This document shows, one piece after another, positions 34,076 to 42,338 of a stretch of 63,340 nt of DNA. A program made the position numbers and the translations under genes. The notes under the pieces were generated by a model. That model saw only the letters and a list, made by a program, of their open reading frames with translations, was not told where the DNA came from and did no database searches. Each line of letters opens with the position of its first letter. Within the stretch, counting starts at the first letter, position 1. The DNA lies in assembly GCA_947166335.1 (NCBI GenBank), contig CAMVDS010000004.1, positions 1-63,340 on the forward strand, read 5' to 3'. This DNA is from an uncultured Mollicutes bacterium (GTDB lineage Bacteria > Bacillota_I > Bacilli_A > Acholeplasmatales > JAEDCM01).

Positions 34076-35182
34076 ATGGATAAACTTAAAATAAATATGT
34101 TATCAAAAGCTGATAGTGTAGATGGCCAAGGCGTTGGATCTGCTTACCTTGAACAAGTTGCTCTTGTAAAAGAAGCTGACGATTTATTTGATATATCTGT
34201 TAACAAAAAAGGAAAGAAATTTGATATTTATCATATCCATTCTGTTAATCCAGGTTATTATTTTAAACTTAGAAGATACAAAAATAAATTATTCGTATGT
34301 TACGTACACTTTCTACCAGATACATTAGATGGCTCTATAAAATTACCTAAATTATTCTTAAAAATATTTAAAAAATATGTTTTAAGTATGTATAGAAGAA
34401 GTGATGAAATTGTTGTTGTTAATCCTATATTTATTAAACCATTAGTAGAACTAGGAATTGATAAAAATCATATCACTTATATACCTAATTATGTAAATAA
34501 AGAAGACTTCCATAAATTAAGCGAAGAAGAAATAGATAAAGTAAAAGATGAATACAAATTAAAGAAGGATAAATTCACTGTTTTAGGTGTTGGACAAGTT
34601 CAACATAGAAAAGGCGTATTAGACTTCGTAGAAGTAGCTAAACAAAACCCAGATATTGAATTTGTTTGGGCTGGTGGATTCTCTTTTGGTAAGATCACAG
34701 ATGGTTATAAAGAATTAAGCGCAGTAGTAGAAAATCACCCAGATAATGTTACATTCCTAGGAATTGTTCCAAGAACAAAAATGAATGAATTATATAATGC
34801 GTGTGATTGCCTATTTATGCCTAGTTATAACGAACTTTTCCCAATGTCTATACTAGAAGCTATAAATAGCGGAAAACCCGTTTTATTGCGTGATTTAGAG
34901 CTTTACGAAGACATTTTATTCCATAAATATGTTGTTGGAACAAATAATGAAGAATTCTCTAGTCAATTACAACGTTTAAAGAACGATAAAGACTTCTATA
35001 AAGAGCAAAGCGAAAACTCTACATATTTGTCTAATTATTATTCAAAAGAACATGTTTTAGAGATATGGAGAGAATACTACGTTAGAATCTATGATGATTT
35101 CTATAATAAAGGAATCAATAAGAGAAAGAAGAAAAAATTTAAAGTAAAAAAAGAAAAGAAGAATAAAGATGAGCAAAAATAA
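34076..35182 (+). CDS. GT4-family glycosyltransferase with basic C-terminal tail
   Basis: A 368-residue GT-B glycosyltransferase. The N-terminal acceptor half contains MLSKADSVDGQGVGSAYLEQ and DIYHIHSVNPGYYF. The donor half has VLGVGQVQHRKGVLDFVEVA, NVTFLGIVPRTKMNELYNAC and CLFMPSYNELFPMSILEAIN, the last being the E-x7-E signature. The end is a run of Lys/Arg residues (about 347-368) that would hold the enzyme to anionic membrane lipids. Glycolipid synthesis at the inner membrane face is a reasonable guess. It is transcribed alone; galE follows after a terminator. Confidence 0.87.
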   Translation: MDKLKINMLSKADSVDGQGVGSAYLEQVALVKEADDLFDISVNKKGKKFDIYHIHSVNPGYYFKLRRYKNKLFVCYVHFLPDTLDGSIKLPKLFLKIFKKYVLSMYRRSDEIVVVNPIFIKPLVELGIDKNHITYIPNYVNKEDFHKLSEEEIDKVKDEYKLKKDKFTVLGVGQVQHRKGVLDFVEVAKQNPDIEFVWAGGFSFGKITDGYKELSAVVENHPDNVTFLGIVPRTKMNELYNACDCLFMPSYNELFPMSILEAINSGKPVLLRDLELYEDILFHKYVVGTNNEEFSSQLQRLKNDKDFYKEQSENSTYLSNYYSKEHVLEIWREYYVRIYDDFYNKGINKRKKKKFKVKKEKKNKDEQK

Positions 35183-35197
35183 GGCTCATCTTTTATT
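35165..35197 (+). terminator. Terminator at the end of glycosyltransferase-2
   Basis: 10-bp perfect stem AAAGATGAGC/GCTCATCTTT with the stop codon in the loop, then TTATTATTTT. Confidence 0.8.
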
Positions 35198-35210
35198 ATT
35201 TTATAAATTA

Positions 35211-35219
35211 TGATAAAAT
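35211..35219 (+). promoter_or_regulatory. Extended -10 promoter of galE
   Basis: TGATAAAAT lies 16 bases before the ATG, overlapping the approach to the Shine-Dalgarno GGGTGAT, so the leader is extremely short. Confidence 0.5.
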
Positions 35220-35235
35220 AATATGGGTGATTATT

Positions 35236-36252
35236 ATGAAAAGTATTTTAGTTACTGGAGGTATGGGCTATATTGGTAGCCATACAGTAGTAGAATTAAT
35301 TGAAAAAAACTATGATGTAATTATCGTAGATGATTTAAGTAATTCAAGTATTGAAGTATTAAATAGAATAAATAAAATCACAGGTAAAACACCTAAGTTT
35401 TATGAATTAAATTGTTGCAATTATGATGCTTTTAAAAAAGTATTTATGGAAAATAAAATAGATGGCGTTATTCACTTTGCTGGCTTTAAGGCTGTAGGAG
35501 AAGGAGAAAAACTACCTTTAAAATATTATGATAATAATTTAATTTCTTTTATTAATTTATTAAAATTAATGGATGAATTTAAAACTAATAACTTAGTTTT
35601 TTCATCTAGCGCAACAGTTTATGGCCAACCTGATACAAACCCAATTAAAGAAGATTTTCCATTTAGAGTTTGTAACACATATGGTAGAACAAAACTAATG
35701 ATTGAAGATATGATTAGAGATTATGCAAAAGCTAATAAATGGTTTAATGCTGCGATTTTAAGATACTTTAACCCGATTGGAGCTCACCCATCTGGATTAA
35801 TTGGAGAAGATCCAAATGGTATACCAAATAACTTAGCACCATATATTAGCCAAGTTGCTGTTGGAAAACTAGAAAAGCTAGGTATTTTTGGTAATGATTA
35901 TGATACAGCTGATGGTACAGGAGTTAGAGACTATATTCACGTATGTGATTTAGCATATGGTCATGTTAAAGTATTTGATAAATTATTTACTAATTCTGGT
36001 TTAGTTACATATAATTTAGGCACTGGAAAAGGTAATAGTGTATTTGATGTATTGCATGCTTTTGAAAAAGCGTGTGGTTTCAAAATACCTTATGAAATAA
36101 AACCTAGACGTGCTGGAGATGTAGCTATTTATTATGCTTCACCTGAAAAAGCATATAAAGAATTAGGCTTTAAAACTAAATACGATATTTTAGATATGGC
36201 TAAAGATTCTTGGAACTGGCAAAAGAAAAATCCAAACGGTTATAAGAAATAA
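35236..36252 (+). CDS. galE: UDP-glucose 4-epimerase
   Basis: A 338-residue SDR-fold NAD enzyme that interconverts UDP-glucose and UDP-galactose. Motifs seen: ILVTGGMGYIGSHT (NAD loop), VDDLSNSS, VIHFAGFKAVGE, VFSSSATVYGQP (catalytic Ser), NTYGRTKLMIE (YxxxK), and RYFNPIGAHPSG with AVGKLEKLGIFGNDY typical of GalE. Start at 35236 after GGGTGAT; an in-frame GTG in that site is not used. It likely supplies UDP-galactose to surface or lipid glycosylation by the nearby glycosyltransferases. Confidence 0.96.
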   Translation: MKSILVTGGMGYIGSHTVVELIEKNYDVIIVDDLSNSSIEVLNRINKITGKTPKFYELNCCNYDAFKKVFMENKIDGVIHFAGFKAVGEGEKLPLKYYDNNLISFINLLKLMDEFKTNNLVFSSSATVYGQPDTNPIKEDFPFRVCNTYGRTKLMIEDMIRDYAKANKWFNAAILRYFNPIGAHPSGLIGEDPNGIPNNLAPYISQVAVGKLEKLGIFGNDYDTADGTGVRDYIHVCDLAYGHVKVFDKLFTNSGLVTYNLGTGKGNSVFDVLHAFEKACGFKIPYEIKPRRAGDVAIYYASPEKAYKELGFKTKYDILDMAKDSWNWQKKNPNGYKK

Positions 36253-36262
36253 TTATTATAAC

Positions 36263-36290
36263 TTGATTTTTAGTGAAAATATGTTATTAT
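36263..36290 (+). promoter_or_regulatory. Promoter upstream of GNAT-valS leader
   Basis: TTGATT, 16-base spacer ending TGT, TATTAT. Transcription would start near 36297 and meet the hairpin at 36344 before the first gene. Confidence 0.55.
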
Positions 36291-36343
36291 ATTTATGTAA
36301 TAAAGATAATAAAGGCAAAAATAGACGTATATAAATAGTAATG

Positions 36344-36368
36344 ACGTCCTTAAAAAGGACGTTTTTAT
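36344..36368 (+). terminator. Terminator/attenuator in the GNAT-valS leader
   Basis: Perfect 8-bp stem ACGTCCTT/AAGGACGT, loop AAA, then TTTTTATTTT, 18 bases before the GNAT ATG. It can end a transcript from the 36263 promoter after about 70 bases, so it is either an attenuator or a late terminator for galE. No T-box motif is present. Confidence 0.7.
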
Positions 36369-36386
36369 TTTATAGAAGGTGATTTT

Positions 36387-36899
36387 ATGCGCTTAGAGAC
36401 AGAAAGATTAATATTACGAAATATAACACTTGATGATGCTCCTGGTATTTATGAATATGCTAAAAATAAGAACGTTAGCGAGAATGCCGGGTTTAAAGCT
36501 CATGAATCTATAGAAGAAACAAAAAGTATTATAGAAACTATTTTAAAAATAGATAGTCTAGCTATTGTTTATAAAAAAAACAATACGGTTATTGGAGTAA
36601 TAACTCTATCTAAAAAACTAGATGACATATATGAACTAGGTTATTCTTTACAAGAAGAATACTGGCATCAAGGATTAATGAGTGAAGCTGTTAAAGCGTT
36701 AGTTGATTATGCTTTTAAAAAGTTAAATGCTTTTGAAATAGACGCAGGTTGCTTTATAGATAACTATAGAAGTGAAAAATTACTTTTAAATGCTGGATTT
36801 AAATATTTGGGTATTCATGAAAATGATTATCTTAATTATGATAATAAATATAAAGATTGTAAAAGATTTAGACTAACAAAGGATGAGTATGGAGGTTAG
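36387..36899 (+). CDS. RimJ/RimL-like GNAT acetyltransferase
   Basis: A 170-residue GNAT enzyme that starts with MRLETERLILRNITLDDA, the standard N-terminus of the RimJ/RimL group acetylating ribosomal proteins or other N-termini and small molecules. The acetyl-CoA loop is SLQEEYWHQGLMSEAVKALV (Q/R-x-x-G-x-A type) and a final NYRSEKLLLNAGFKYLGI is the conserved closing region. AAGGTGAT precedes the ATG. It is followed four bases later by valS and likely shares its transcript. Confidence 0.9.
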   Translation: MRLETERLILRNITLDDAPGIYEYAKNKNVSENAGFKAHESIEETKSIIETILKIDSLAIVYKKNNTVIGVITLSKKLDDIYELGYSLQEEYWHQGLMSEAVKALVDYAFKKLNAFEIDAGCFIDNYRSEKLLLNAGFKYLGIHENDYLNYDNKYKDCKRFRLTKDEYGG

Positions 36900-36903
36900 G
36901 ATT

Positions 36904-39483
36904 ATGGATATTAAATATGATCACAAGAAAGTAGAAGAAAACAAGTATGATTTTTGGCTAAAGGGTGGATTCTTTACTGCTGGAGATAAGAGTAAGAATC
37001 GTTACTGTATAGTAATACCACCACCAAATGTAACTGGAAAACTACATTTAGGACATGCTTGGGATACAACTTTACAAGATATCATTATTAGACGTAAAAG
37101 AATGCAAGGCTATGATACTTTATGGCTACCAGGTATGGACCATGCCGCAATAGCTACTGAAGTTAAAGTTGTTAATAAATTAAAAGAAGAAGGCATTAAT
37201 AAATACGATCTAGGTAGAGAAGGTTTCTTAAAGAAAGCTTGGGAATGGAAAGATGAATATGCCTTAAATATTAGACAACAATGGGCTAAATTAGGCTTAT
37301 CACTAGATTACACTAAAGAAAGATTTACTCTAGATGATGGACTTAAAAAAGGCGTAGAAAAGGTATTTATTGATTTTTATAACAAAGGCTTCATCTATAG
37401 GGGTGAAAAGATTATTAACTGGGATCCAGTTAGTCAAACAGCTCTATCAAATGAAGAAGTAATTTATAAAGATATTCAAGGTGCTTTCTATCACATAAAG
37501 TACTATCTAGAAGATTCTAATGAATACTTAGAAGTAGCAACAACTCGTCCTGAAACACTATTTGGTGATACAGCTGTAGCTGTAAACCCAGAAGATGAAA
37601 GATACAAACATTTAATTGGAAAGAATGTAATTCTACCAGTTGTTAATAAAAAGATTCCAATTGTTGGTGATGAACATGCAGATCCTACATTTGGTACAGG
37701 TGTTGTTAAAATTACACCAGCACATGACCCTAATGACTATGAAGTAGGAAATCGTCATAACTTACCAAGAGTTAAAGTAATGAATCCTGACGGAACAATG
37801 AATGAACTAACTGGTAAATATAACGGAATGGATAGATTTGATTGTAGAGAACAATTAGTAGATGATTTACAAGAAGCTGGTCTATTAATAAAGATTGAAC
37901 CAATCGTTCATAGCGTAGGACATTCAGAACGTACAGGAGTAATGGTTGAACCATACTTATCTAAACAATGGTTTGTTAAGATGGATGAACTAGCAAATAA
38001 CGTTTTAGAAAATCAAAAAGACGAAAATAAGAAAGTTAATTTCTATCCACAAAGATTTGAAAAGATCTTAAACCACTGGATGGAAGACTGCCATGATTGG
38101 TGTATTTCAAGACAATTATGGTGGGGTCATAGAATTCCAGCATGGTATAAAGGCGATGAAGTTAAAGTACAAGTAGAAAATCCAGGAGAAGGATGGGTTC
38201 AAGATGAAGATGTTCTTGATACTTGGTTCTCATCTGCTTTATGGCCATTTGCTACACTTGGTTGGCCAGATAACACAGAATTATTAAAGAAATTCTATCC
38301 AACAGACTGTCTAGTTACAGGATATGATATTATTTTCTTCTGGGTATGTAGAATGGTATTCCAAGGACTTGAATTCATGAAAGAACGTCCATTCAAAGAC
38401 TGTCTAATCCATGGATTAATTAGAGATAAGAATGGTAAAAAGATGTCTAAATCTCTAGGTAATGGTGTTGACCCTATGGATGTTATTGATAAATATGGAT
38501 GCGATTCATTACGTTTCTTCCTAACATCTAACTCAGCTCCAGGTATGGACTTAAGATTTGATACAGAAAAAGTAGAAGCTGGATGGAATTATATCAATAA
38601 GATTTGGAATATTAGTAGATATATTCTAATGAATACAGAAGATATTAAAGAAATTAATGTTGACTTTAATAACTTAAATGAATCAGCAAAATGGATTATA
38701 ACTAAATTAAATAATTTAATTAACGAAGTAGATAAGAACTATGATAAATATGAATTTGGATTAGTATCAAAAGATATTTATAACTTTGTATGGGATGATT
38801 TCGCATCTAAATACATTGAAATTACAAAAGTAGATTTACAAGAAAATAATACTAATACAAAACATGTATTATTATACGTACTTGATGCAATATTAAAATT
38901 ATTACATCCATTTATGCCATTTGTTACAGAAGAAATCTACCAACATATCCCACACAAATGTGCATCTATTTCAATTGATGAATGGCCAAAAGATAACGGA
39001 ATTAGATCTGATTTAACTAATATTGATAGATTATTTGAACTTATCACTTTAATTAGAACAATTAGAAATGATAATAATAAGCCAATGAGTAAGGAATTAA
39101 ACTTCATTTGTGTTGCAAATTCAAAAGAAATAAAAGATTCTATTTTAAGTTTAGAAGCTTATGTTAATAAGTTCACTAATTGCGGCAAATTAAATGTAAG
39201 TTTAGAAGAACCAAATGGTAAATATCAAGTATTCCATAAACTTGATTTTACAATCTTCATTAAGACAACAGATTTAATTAATATTGAAGAAGAAAAACAA
39301 AAAATCGAAAAAGAATTAGAACATTTACAAGCAGAAATCAATAGAGCTAGTCAAATGCTATCTAATCCTAATTTCGTAAATAAAGCTCCAGACTTTAAGG
39401 TAAATGCCGAAAGAGAAAAGCTTGAAGCATATACAAATCAATTTAATTCTTTAAAGGAAAGACTTAATAATTTAGATGAATAA
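36904..39483 (+). CDS. valS: Valyl-tRNA synthetase
   Basis: An 859-residue class I synthetase that charges tRNA-Val. The HIGH region is PPPNVTGKLHLGHAW, the editing domain has ATTRPETLFGDTAVAVNP and GTGVVKITPAHDPNDY, and the KMSKS loop is GKKMSKSLGNGVDPMDV. CISRQLWWGHRIPAWY and the C-terminal coiled-coil arm (about 795-858) are present. The ATG at 36904 follows GGAGG at 36890. It overlaps the next gene by eight bases. No T-box precedes it, although in many Gram-positive bacteria this gene has one; control may lie in the short hairpin leader. Confidence 0.97.
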   Translation: MDIKYDHKKVEENKYDFWLKGGFFTAGDKSKNRYCIVIPPPNVTGKLHLGHAWDTTLQDIIIRRKRMQGYDTLWLPGMDHAAIATEVKVVNKLKEEGINKYDLGREGFLKKAWEWKDEYALNIRQQWAKLGLSLDYTKERFTLDDGLKKGVEKVFIDFYNKGFIYRGEKIINWDPVSQTALSNEEVIYKDIQGAFYHIKYYLEDSNEYLEVATTRPETLFGDTAVAVNPEDERYKHLIGKNVILPVVNKKIPIVGDEHADPTFGTGVVKITPAHDPNDYEVGNRHNLPRVKVMNPDGTMNELTGKYNGMDRFDCREQLVDDLQEAGLLIKIEPIVHSVGHSERTGVMVEPYLSKQWFVKMDELANNVLENQKDENKKVNFYPQRFEKILNHWMEDCHDWCISRQLWWGHRIPAWYKGDEVKVQVENPGEGWVQDEDVLDTWFSSALWPFATLGWPDNTELLKKFYPTDCLVTGYDIIFFWVCRMVFQGLEFMKERPFKDCLIHGLIRDKNGKKMSKSLGNGVDPMDVIDKYGCDSLRFFLTSNSAPGMDLRFDTEKVEAGWNYINKIWNISRYILMNTEDIKEINVDFNNLNESAKWIITKLNNLINEVDKNYDKYEFGLVSKDIYNFVWDDFASKYIEITKVDLQENNTNTKHVLLYVLDAILKLLHPFMPFVTEEIYQHIPHKCASISIDEWPKDNGIRSDLTNIDRLFELITLIRTIRNDNNKPMSKELNFICVANSKEIKDSILSLEAYVNKFTNCGKLNVSLEEPNGKYQVFHKLDFTIFIKTTDLINIEEEKQKIEKELEHLQAEINRASQMLSNPNFVNKAPDFKVNAEREKLEAYTNQFNSLKERLNNLDE

Positions 39484-40408
39484 AGATTGGTTAAATTCCC
39501 TAGAGGATAAAACAACCAATAACGTTAAAGAATTTCTTAAAGTTTTAGAAATTGATTTTAATAATATTATAAAGATATGTGTTAGTGGTAATTCTAGTAG
39601 GGTTACCACTATTACTACATTAAAAGAAGTTTTAAATTATAAGAAATTCCATTCTGGAGCAATTATTTTTAGTAATGATGAAATATCTTATAAAGATAGA
39701 ATAATTGATGAAGAATCTTTTGAATTTCATTTAGGATGCATTAAAACTATTCAAGAAGAAAACAATTTAGAAATAGGAAAATATGAAGCATTATTTCTTG
39801 CTGGACTTAACTTCTTTAGAGAACAAAAAGCACCTATTATAATCGTAGAAGATGCATTTAGTTTTATTAAAGACATTGATTATAATTATTATTTACTTAC
39901 TGATTATAGTGATGATAAAACTATTTATTCATATAGTAAAATTGATAAAAAAGATTATTACTTATATCCTTCTGAATTATGTAGTTTTAGTTATTTAATG
40001 TTAGACTATGACGTATTAAATTATGGCTCATTTAACGCATTACCTTACATTTTAGGAATATATTTTATTAATGAAATATTCCCTGAAATAAAGAATAAAA
40101 AAATAAGGAAAATAGTTAATGATATTAGGCCTAATTTAATTAACGAAAGAGTTAATCATAATCCTAGAATTGTTTTAAATTACATCGTTAATGACATAGA
40201 TTTAGAGACTGAAGTTGATAATCTAAAATCTATCACAAATAGAAATGTTATTGTTGTATCAAACATAGATTCAAACATTAATAGTTACACTTTAAAAGAT
40301 GTAAATGAACTAAATGATATTATTAATGGTGCTGATACAAATGATTTAATCTACATTGTCTTTAATAAACAATTTGTAAAAGAAATAAAAAGATTTTTCA
40401 CAAAATAG
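39476..40408 (+). CDS. FolC/Mur-ligase-like protein lacking the P-loop
   Basis: A 310-residue protein in the position where folC usually follows valS. The pattern of folylpolyglutamate synthase is faintly retained: IKICVSGNSSRVTTITTLKE where FolC has the HVAGTNGKGS P-loop, RIIDEESFEFHLGCIKTIQE, YEALFLAGLNFFREQKAPIIIVEDAF matching the FolC FE-x-x-T-A-x-A-F-x-Y-F region, and YLYPSELCSFSYLM. The P-loop Gly-Lys-Gly-Ser is lost and the protein is about 100 residues short. Either a decaying folC or a protein with a new role. There is no internal stop, so it is written as a gene. Overlap with valS suggests coupled translation. Confidence 0.6.
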   Translation: MNKDWLNSLEDKTTNNVKEFLKVLEIDFNNIIKICVSGNSSRVTTITTLKEVLNYKKFHSGAIIFSNDEISYKDRIIDEESFEFHLGCIKTIQEENNLEIGKYEALFLAGLNFFREQKAPIIIVEDAFSFIKDIDYNYYLLTDYSDDKTIYSYSKIDKKDYYLYPSELCSFSYLMLDYDVLNYGSFNALPYILGIYFINEIFPEIKNKKIRKIVNDIRPNLINERVNHNPRIVLNYIVNDIDLETEVDNLKSITNRNVIVVSNIDSNINSYTLKDVNELNDIINGADTNDLIYIVFNKQFVKEIKRFFTK

Positions 40409-40438
40409 GCTAAATTAATACAAATTAATTTAATTATA

Positions 40439-40447
40439 TGGTAAAAT
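40439..40447 (+). promoter_or_regulatory. Extended -10 promoter of glgB-GH13-malQ operon
   Basis: TGGTAAAAT lies 19 bases before the ATG of glgB. The Shine-Dalgarno is AGAGGTGAT. Confidence 0.55.
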
Positions 40448-40466
40448 AATAAAAGAGGTGATTTAT

Positions 40467-42332
40467 ATGTATTATTTTTGTAACAATTTCCACAATAAAT
40501 TCTCTGAAATAGCTTATAAATTTATGGGATGTCATTTTAATAGATATACCAAAGAAGCTACATTTAGAGTTTATGCACCACACGCTACAAAAGTTTATGT
40601 TGTAGGTGATTTTTGTGATTGGGAAAATGGTATTGAAATGAATAAAATCACTGGTGAAGGTATCTATGAAGTAAATGTTAAAAACGTTAATAGATTCGAT
40701 AAATATAAATTTAAAATTATAAACAATAATAAAGTTTTATTTAAGCAAGACCCATATGCTTTCCATAATGAAACTGGAGAAGAAACATGTTCAAAGGTTT
40801 ATGACTTTGAATTTGAATGGTCTGACCAAGAATGGATGGAACACAGAAAAAATAATTCTGTTTTCAACAAACCATTAAATATTTATGAGGTTCATCTTGG
40901 AAGCTGGAAGAAGAATAAGGATGGTACATATTATTCTTATAGAATGACTGCAGATAAATTAATCCCATATGTAAAAAAGATGGGATATACTCATATTGAA
41001 TTAATGCCATTAAATGAACATCCATTTGATGGATCTTGGGGTTACCAAGTTACTGGTTATTTCTCTGTAACATCTCGTTATGGAACACCAGATGATTTCA
41101 TGTATTTAGTTAATAAAGCACATGAAGCTAATATTGGTATTATAATGGACTGGGTTCCTGCTCATTTTCCTAAAGATGCATTTGGATTATATGAATTTGA
41201 TGGTGATAAAGTATATGAAGACCCAGAACCAACAAGAATGGAATTTGCAGGTTGGGGAACACGTATATTTAATTATGCCAAACCAGAAGTAAAATCATTC
41301 TTAATCTCAAGTGCTCATATGTTACTTGATGTATATCATATCGATGGTATTAGATGCGATGCAGTTGCTGCTATGCTATACCTTGATTATGATAGAAAGA
41401 AATGGATTCCAAATAAATTTGGTGGAAATTATAAGCTAGAAGCTATTGATTTCTTCCATGATTTAAACACTGTATTATATAGAGATTATCCAAACATTAT
41501 GATGATTGCTGAAGAATCAACAGCCTTCCCTAATGTAACAAAACCAGTTTATGCTGGAGGCTTAGGATTCTCTCATAAATGGAACATGGGATGGATGAAC
41601 GATAGTTTAGCTTATGCCTCTATTAACCCATTTTTTAGACATGACCATCACCATAAAATGACTTTCTCATTATGCTATGCATATAGTGAGAACTATATTC
41701 TACCTATTAGTCATGATGAAGTTGTTCATGGAAAATATTCTTTAATTGATAAGATGGGTAGAGATTGTGGTGGAACATTATCATATGATGAAAAGTTTGC
41801 AAATGATAGAGCATACCTAGGATATATGATGACTCACCCAGGTGGAAAATTATTATTCATGGGTAGTGAATTTGGTCAATTCATTGAATGGAATTATAAG
41901 AAAGAACTTGATTGGTTCTTAGTAAATAAATTCCCAAGACATAAAGAAATGCAAAGATATGTAGAACATTTAAATAAGTTCTATCTAAAGCATTCAGAGC
42001 TTTGGGATAATGATCAAACAATGGAAGGATTCACATGGATTAACGCAGATGATGCTGGAGGAAATGTTTATTCGTTCATTAGAACTAATAAGAAAGGTAA
42101 AAAATTAGTTGTAATTATTAACTTCTCTGGTAATAACTATGATTATTATAGACTTGGAGTTCCAAGAGGAAGTTATGTAGAAGTATTTAATAGTGATTTA
42201 TATCAATATGGTGGTAACAACTACCAAAATACTGATATACTTAGAACTGAAAAATACATGTCAAACAATAGTAAGTATTCTATTACAGTAAAAATACCTA
42301 GATACTCAATCATTATATTAAAGAAGAGGTAA
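40467..42332 (+). CDS. glgB: 1,4-alpha-glucan branching enzyme
   Basis: A 621-residue GH13 enzyme that forms alpha-1,6 branches in glycogen. The N-terminal CBM48 domain has FRVYAPHATKVYVVGDFCDW. The GH13 barrel contains YEVHLGSWKKNKDGTYYSYR, GYFSVTSRYGTPDDF, HIDGIRCDAVAAMLYLDY (nucleophile Asp), MMIAEESTAFP (acid Glu) and ILPISHDEVVHGK (transition-state Asp). The branching-enzyme-specific ELMPLNEHPFDGSWGYQVTG is present. Start at 40467. First of three genes; synthesis genes glgC and glgA are not in the window. Confidence 0.95.
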   Translation: MYYFCNNFHNKFSEIAYKFMGCHFNRYTKEATFRVYAPHATKVYVVGDFCDWENGIEMNKITGEGIYEVNVKNVNRFDKYKFKIINNNKVLFKQDPYAFHNETGEETCSKVYDFEFEWSDQEWMEHRKNNSVFNKPLNIYEVHLGSWKKNKDGTYYSYRMTADKLIPYVKKMGYTHIELMPLNEHPFDGSWGYQVTGYFSVTSRYGTPDDFMYLVNKAHEANIGIIMDWVPAHFPKDAFGLYEFDGDKVYEDPEPTRMEFAGWGTRIFNYAKPEVKSFLISSAHMLLDVYHIDGIRCDAVAAMLYLDYDRKKWIPNKFGGNYKLEAIDFFHDLNTVLYRDYPNIMMIAEESTAFPNVTKPVYAGGLGFSHKWNMGWMNDSLAYASINPFFRHDHHHKMTFSLCYAYSENYILPISHDEVVHGKYSLIDKMGRDCGGTLSYDEKFANDRAYLGYMMTHPGGKLLFMGSEFGQFIEWNYKKELDWFLVNKFPRHKEMQRYVEHLNKFYLKHSELWDNDQTMEGFTWINADDAGGNVYSFIRTNKKGKKLVVIINFSGNNYDYYRLGVPRGSYVEVFNSDLYQYGGNNYQNTDILRTEKYMSNNSKYSITVKIPRYSIIILKKR

Positions 42333-42338
42333 TAAAAC

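Noticed and set aside
36291..36386. T-box for valS
   Set aside because: The leader is only about 90 bases and lacks the GGTGGTACCGCG-type sequence and stem I motifs.
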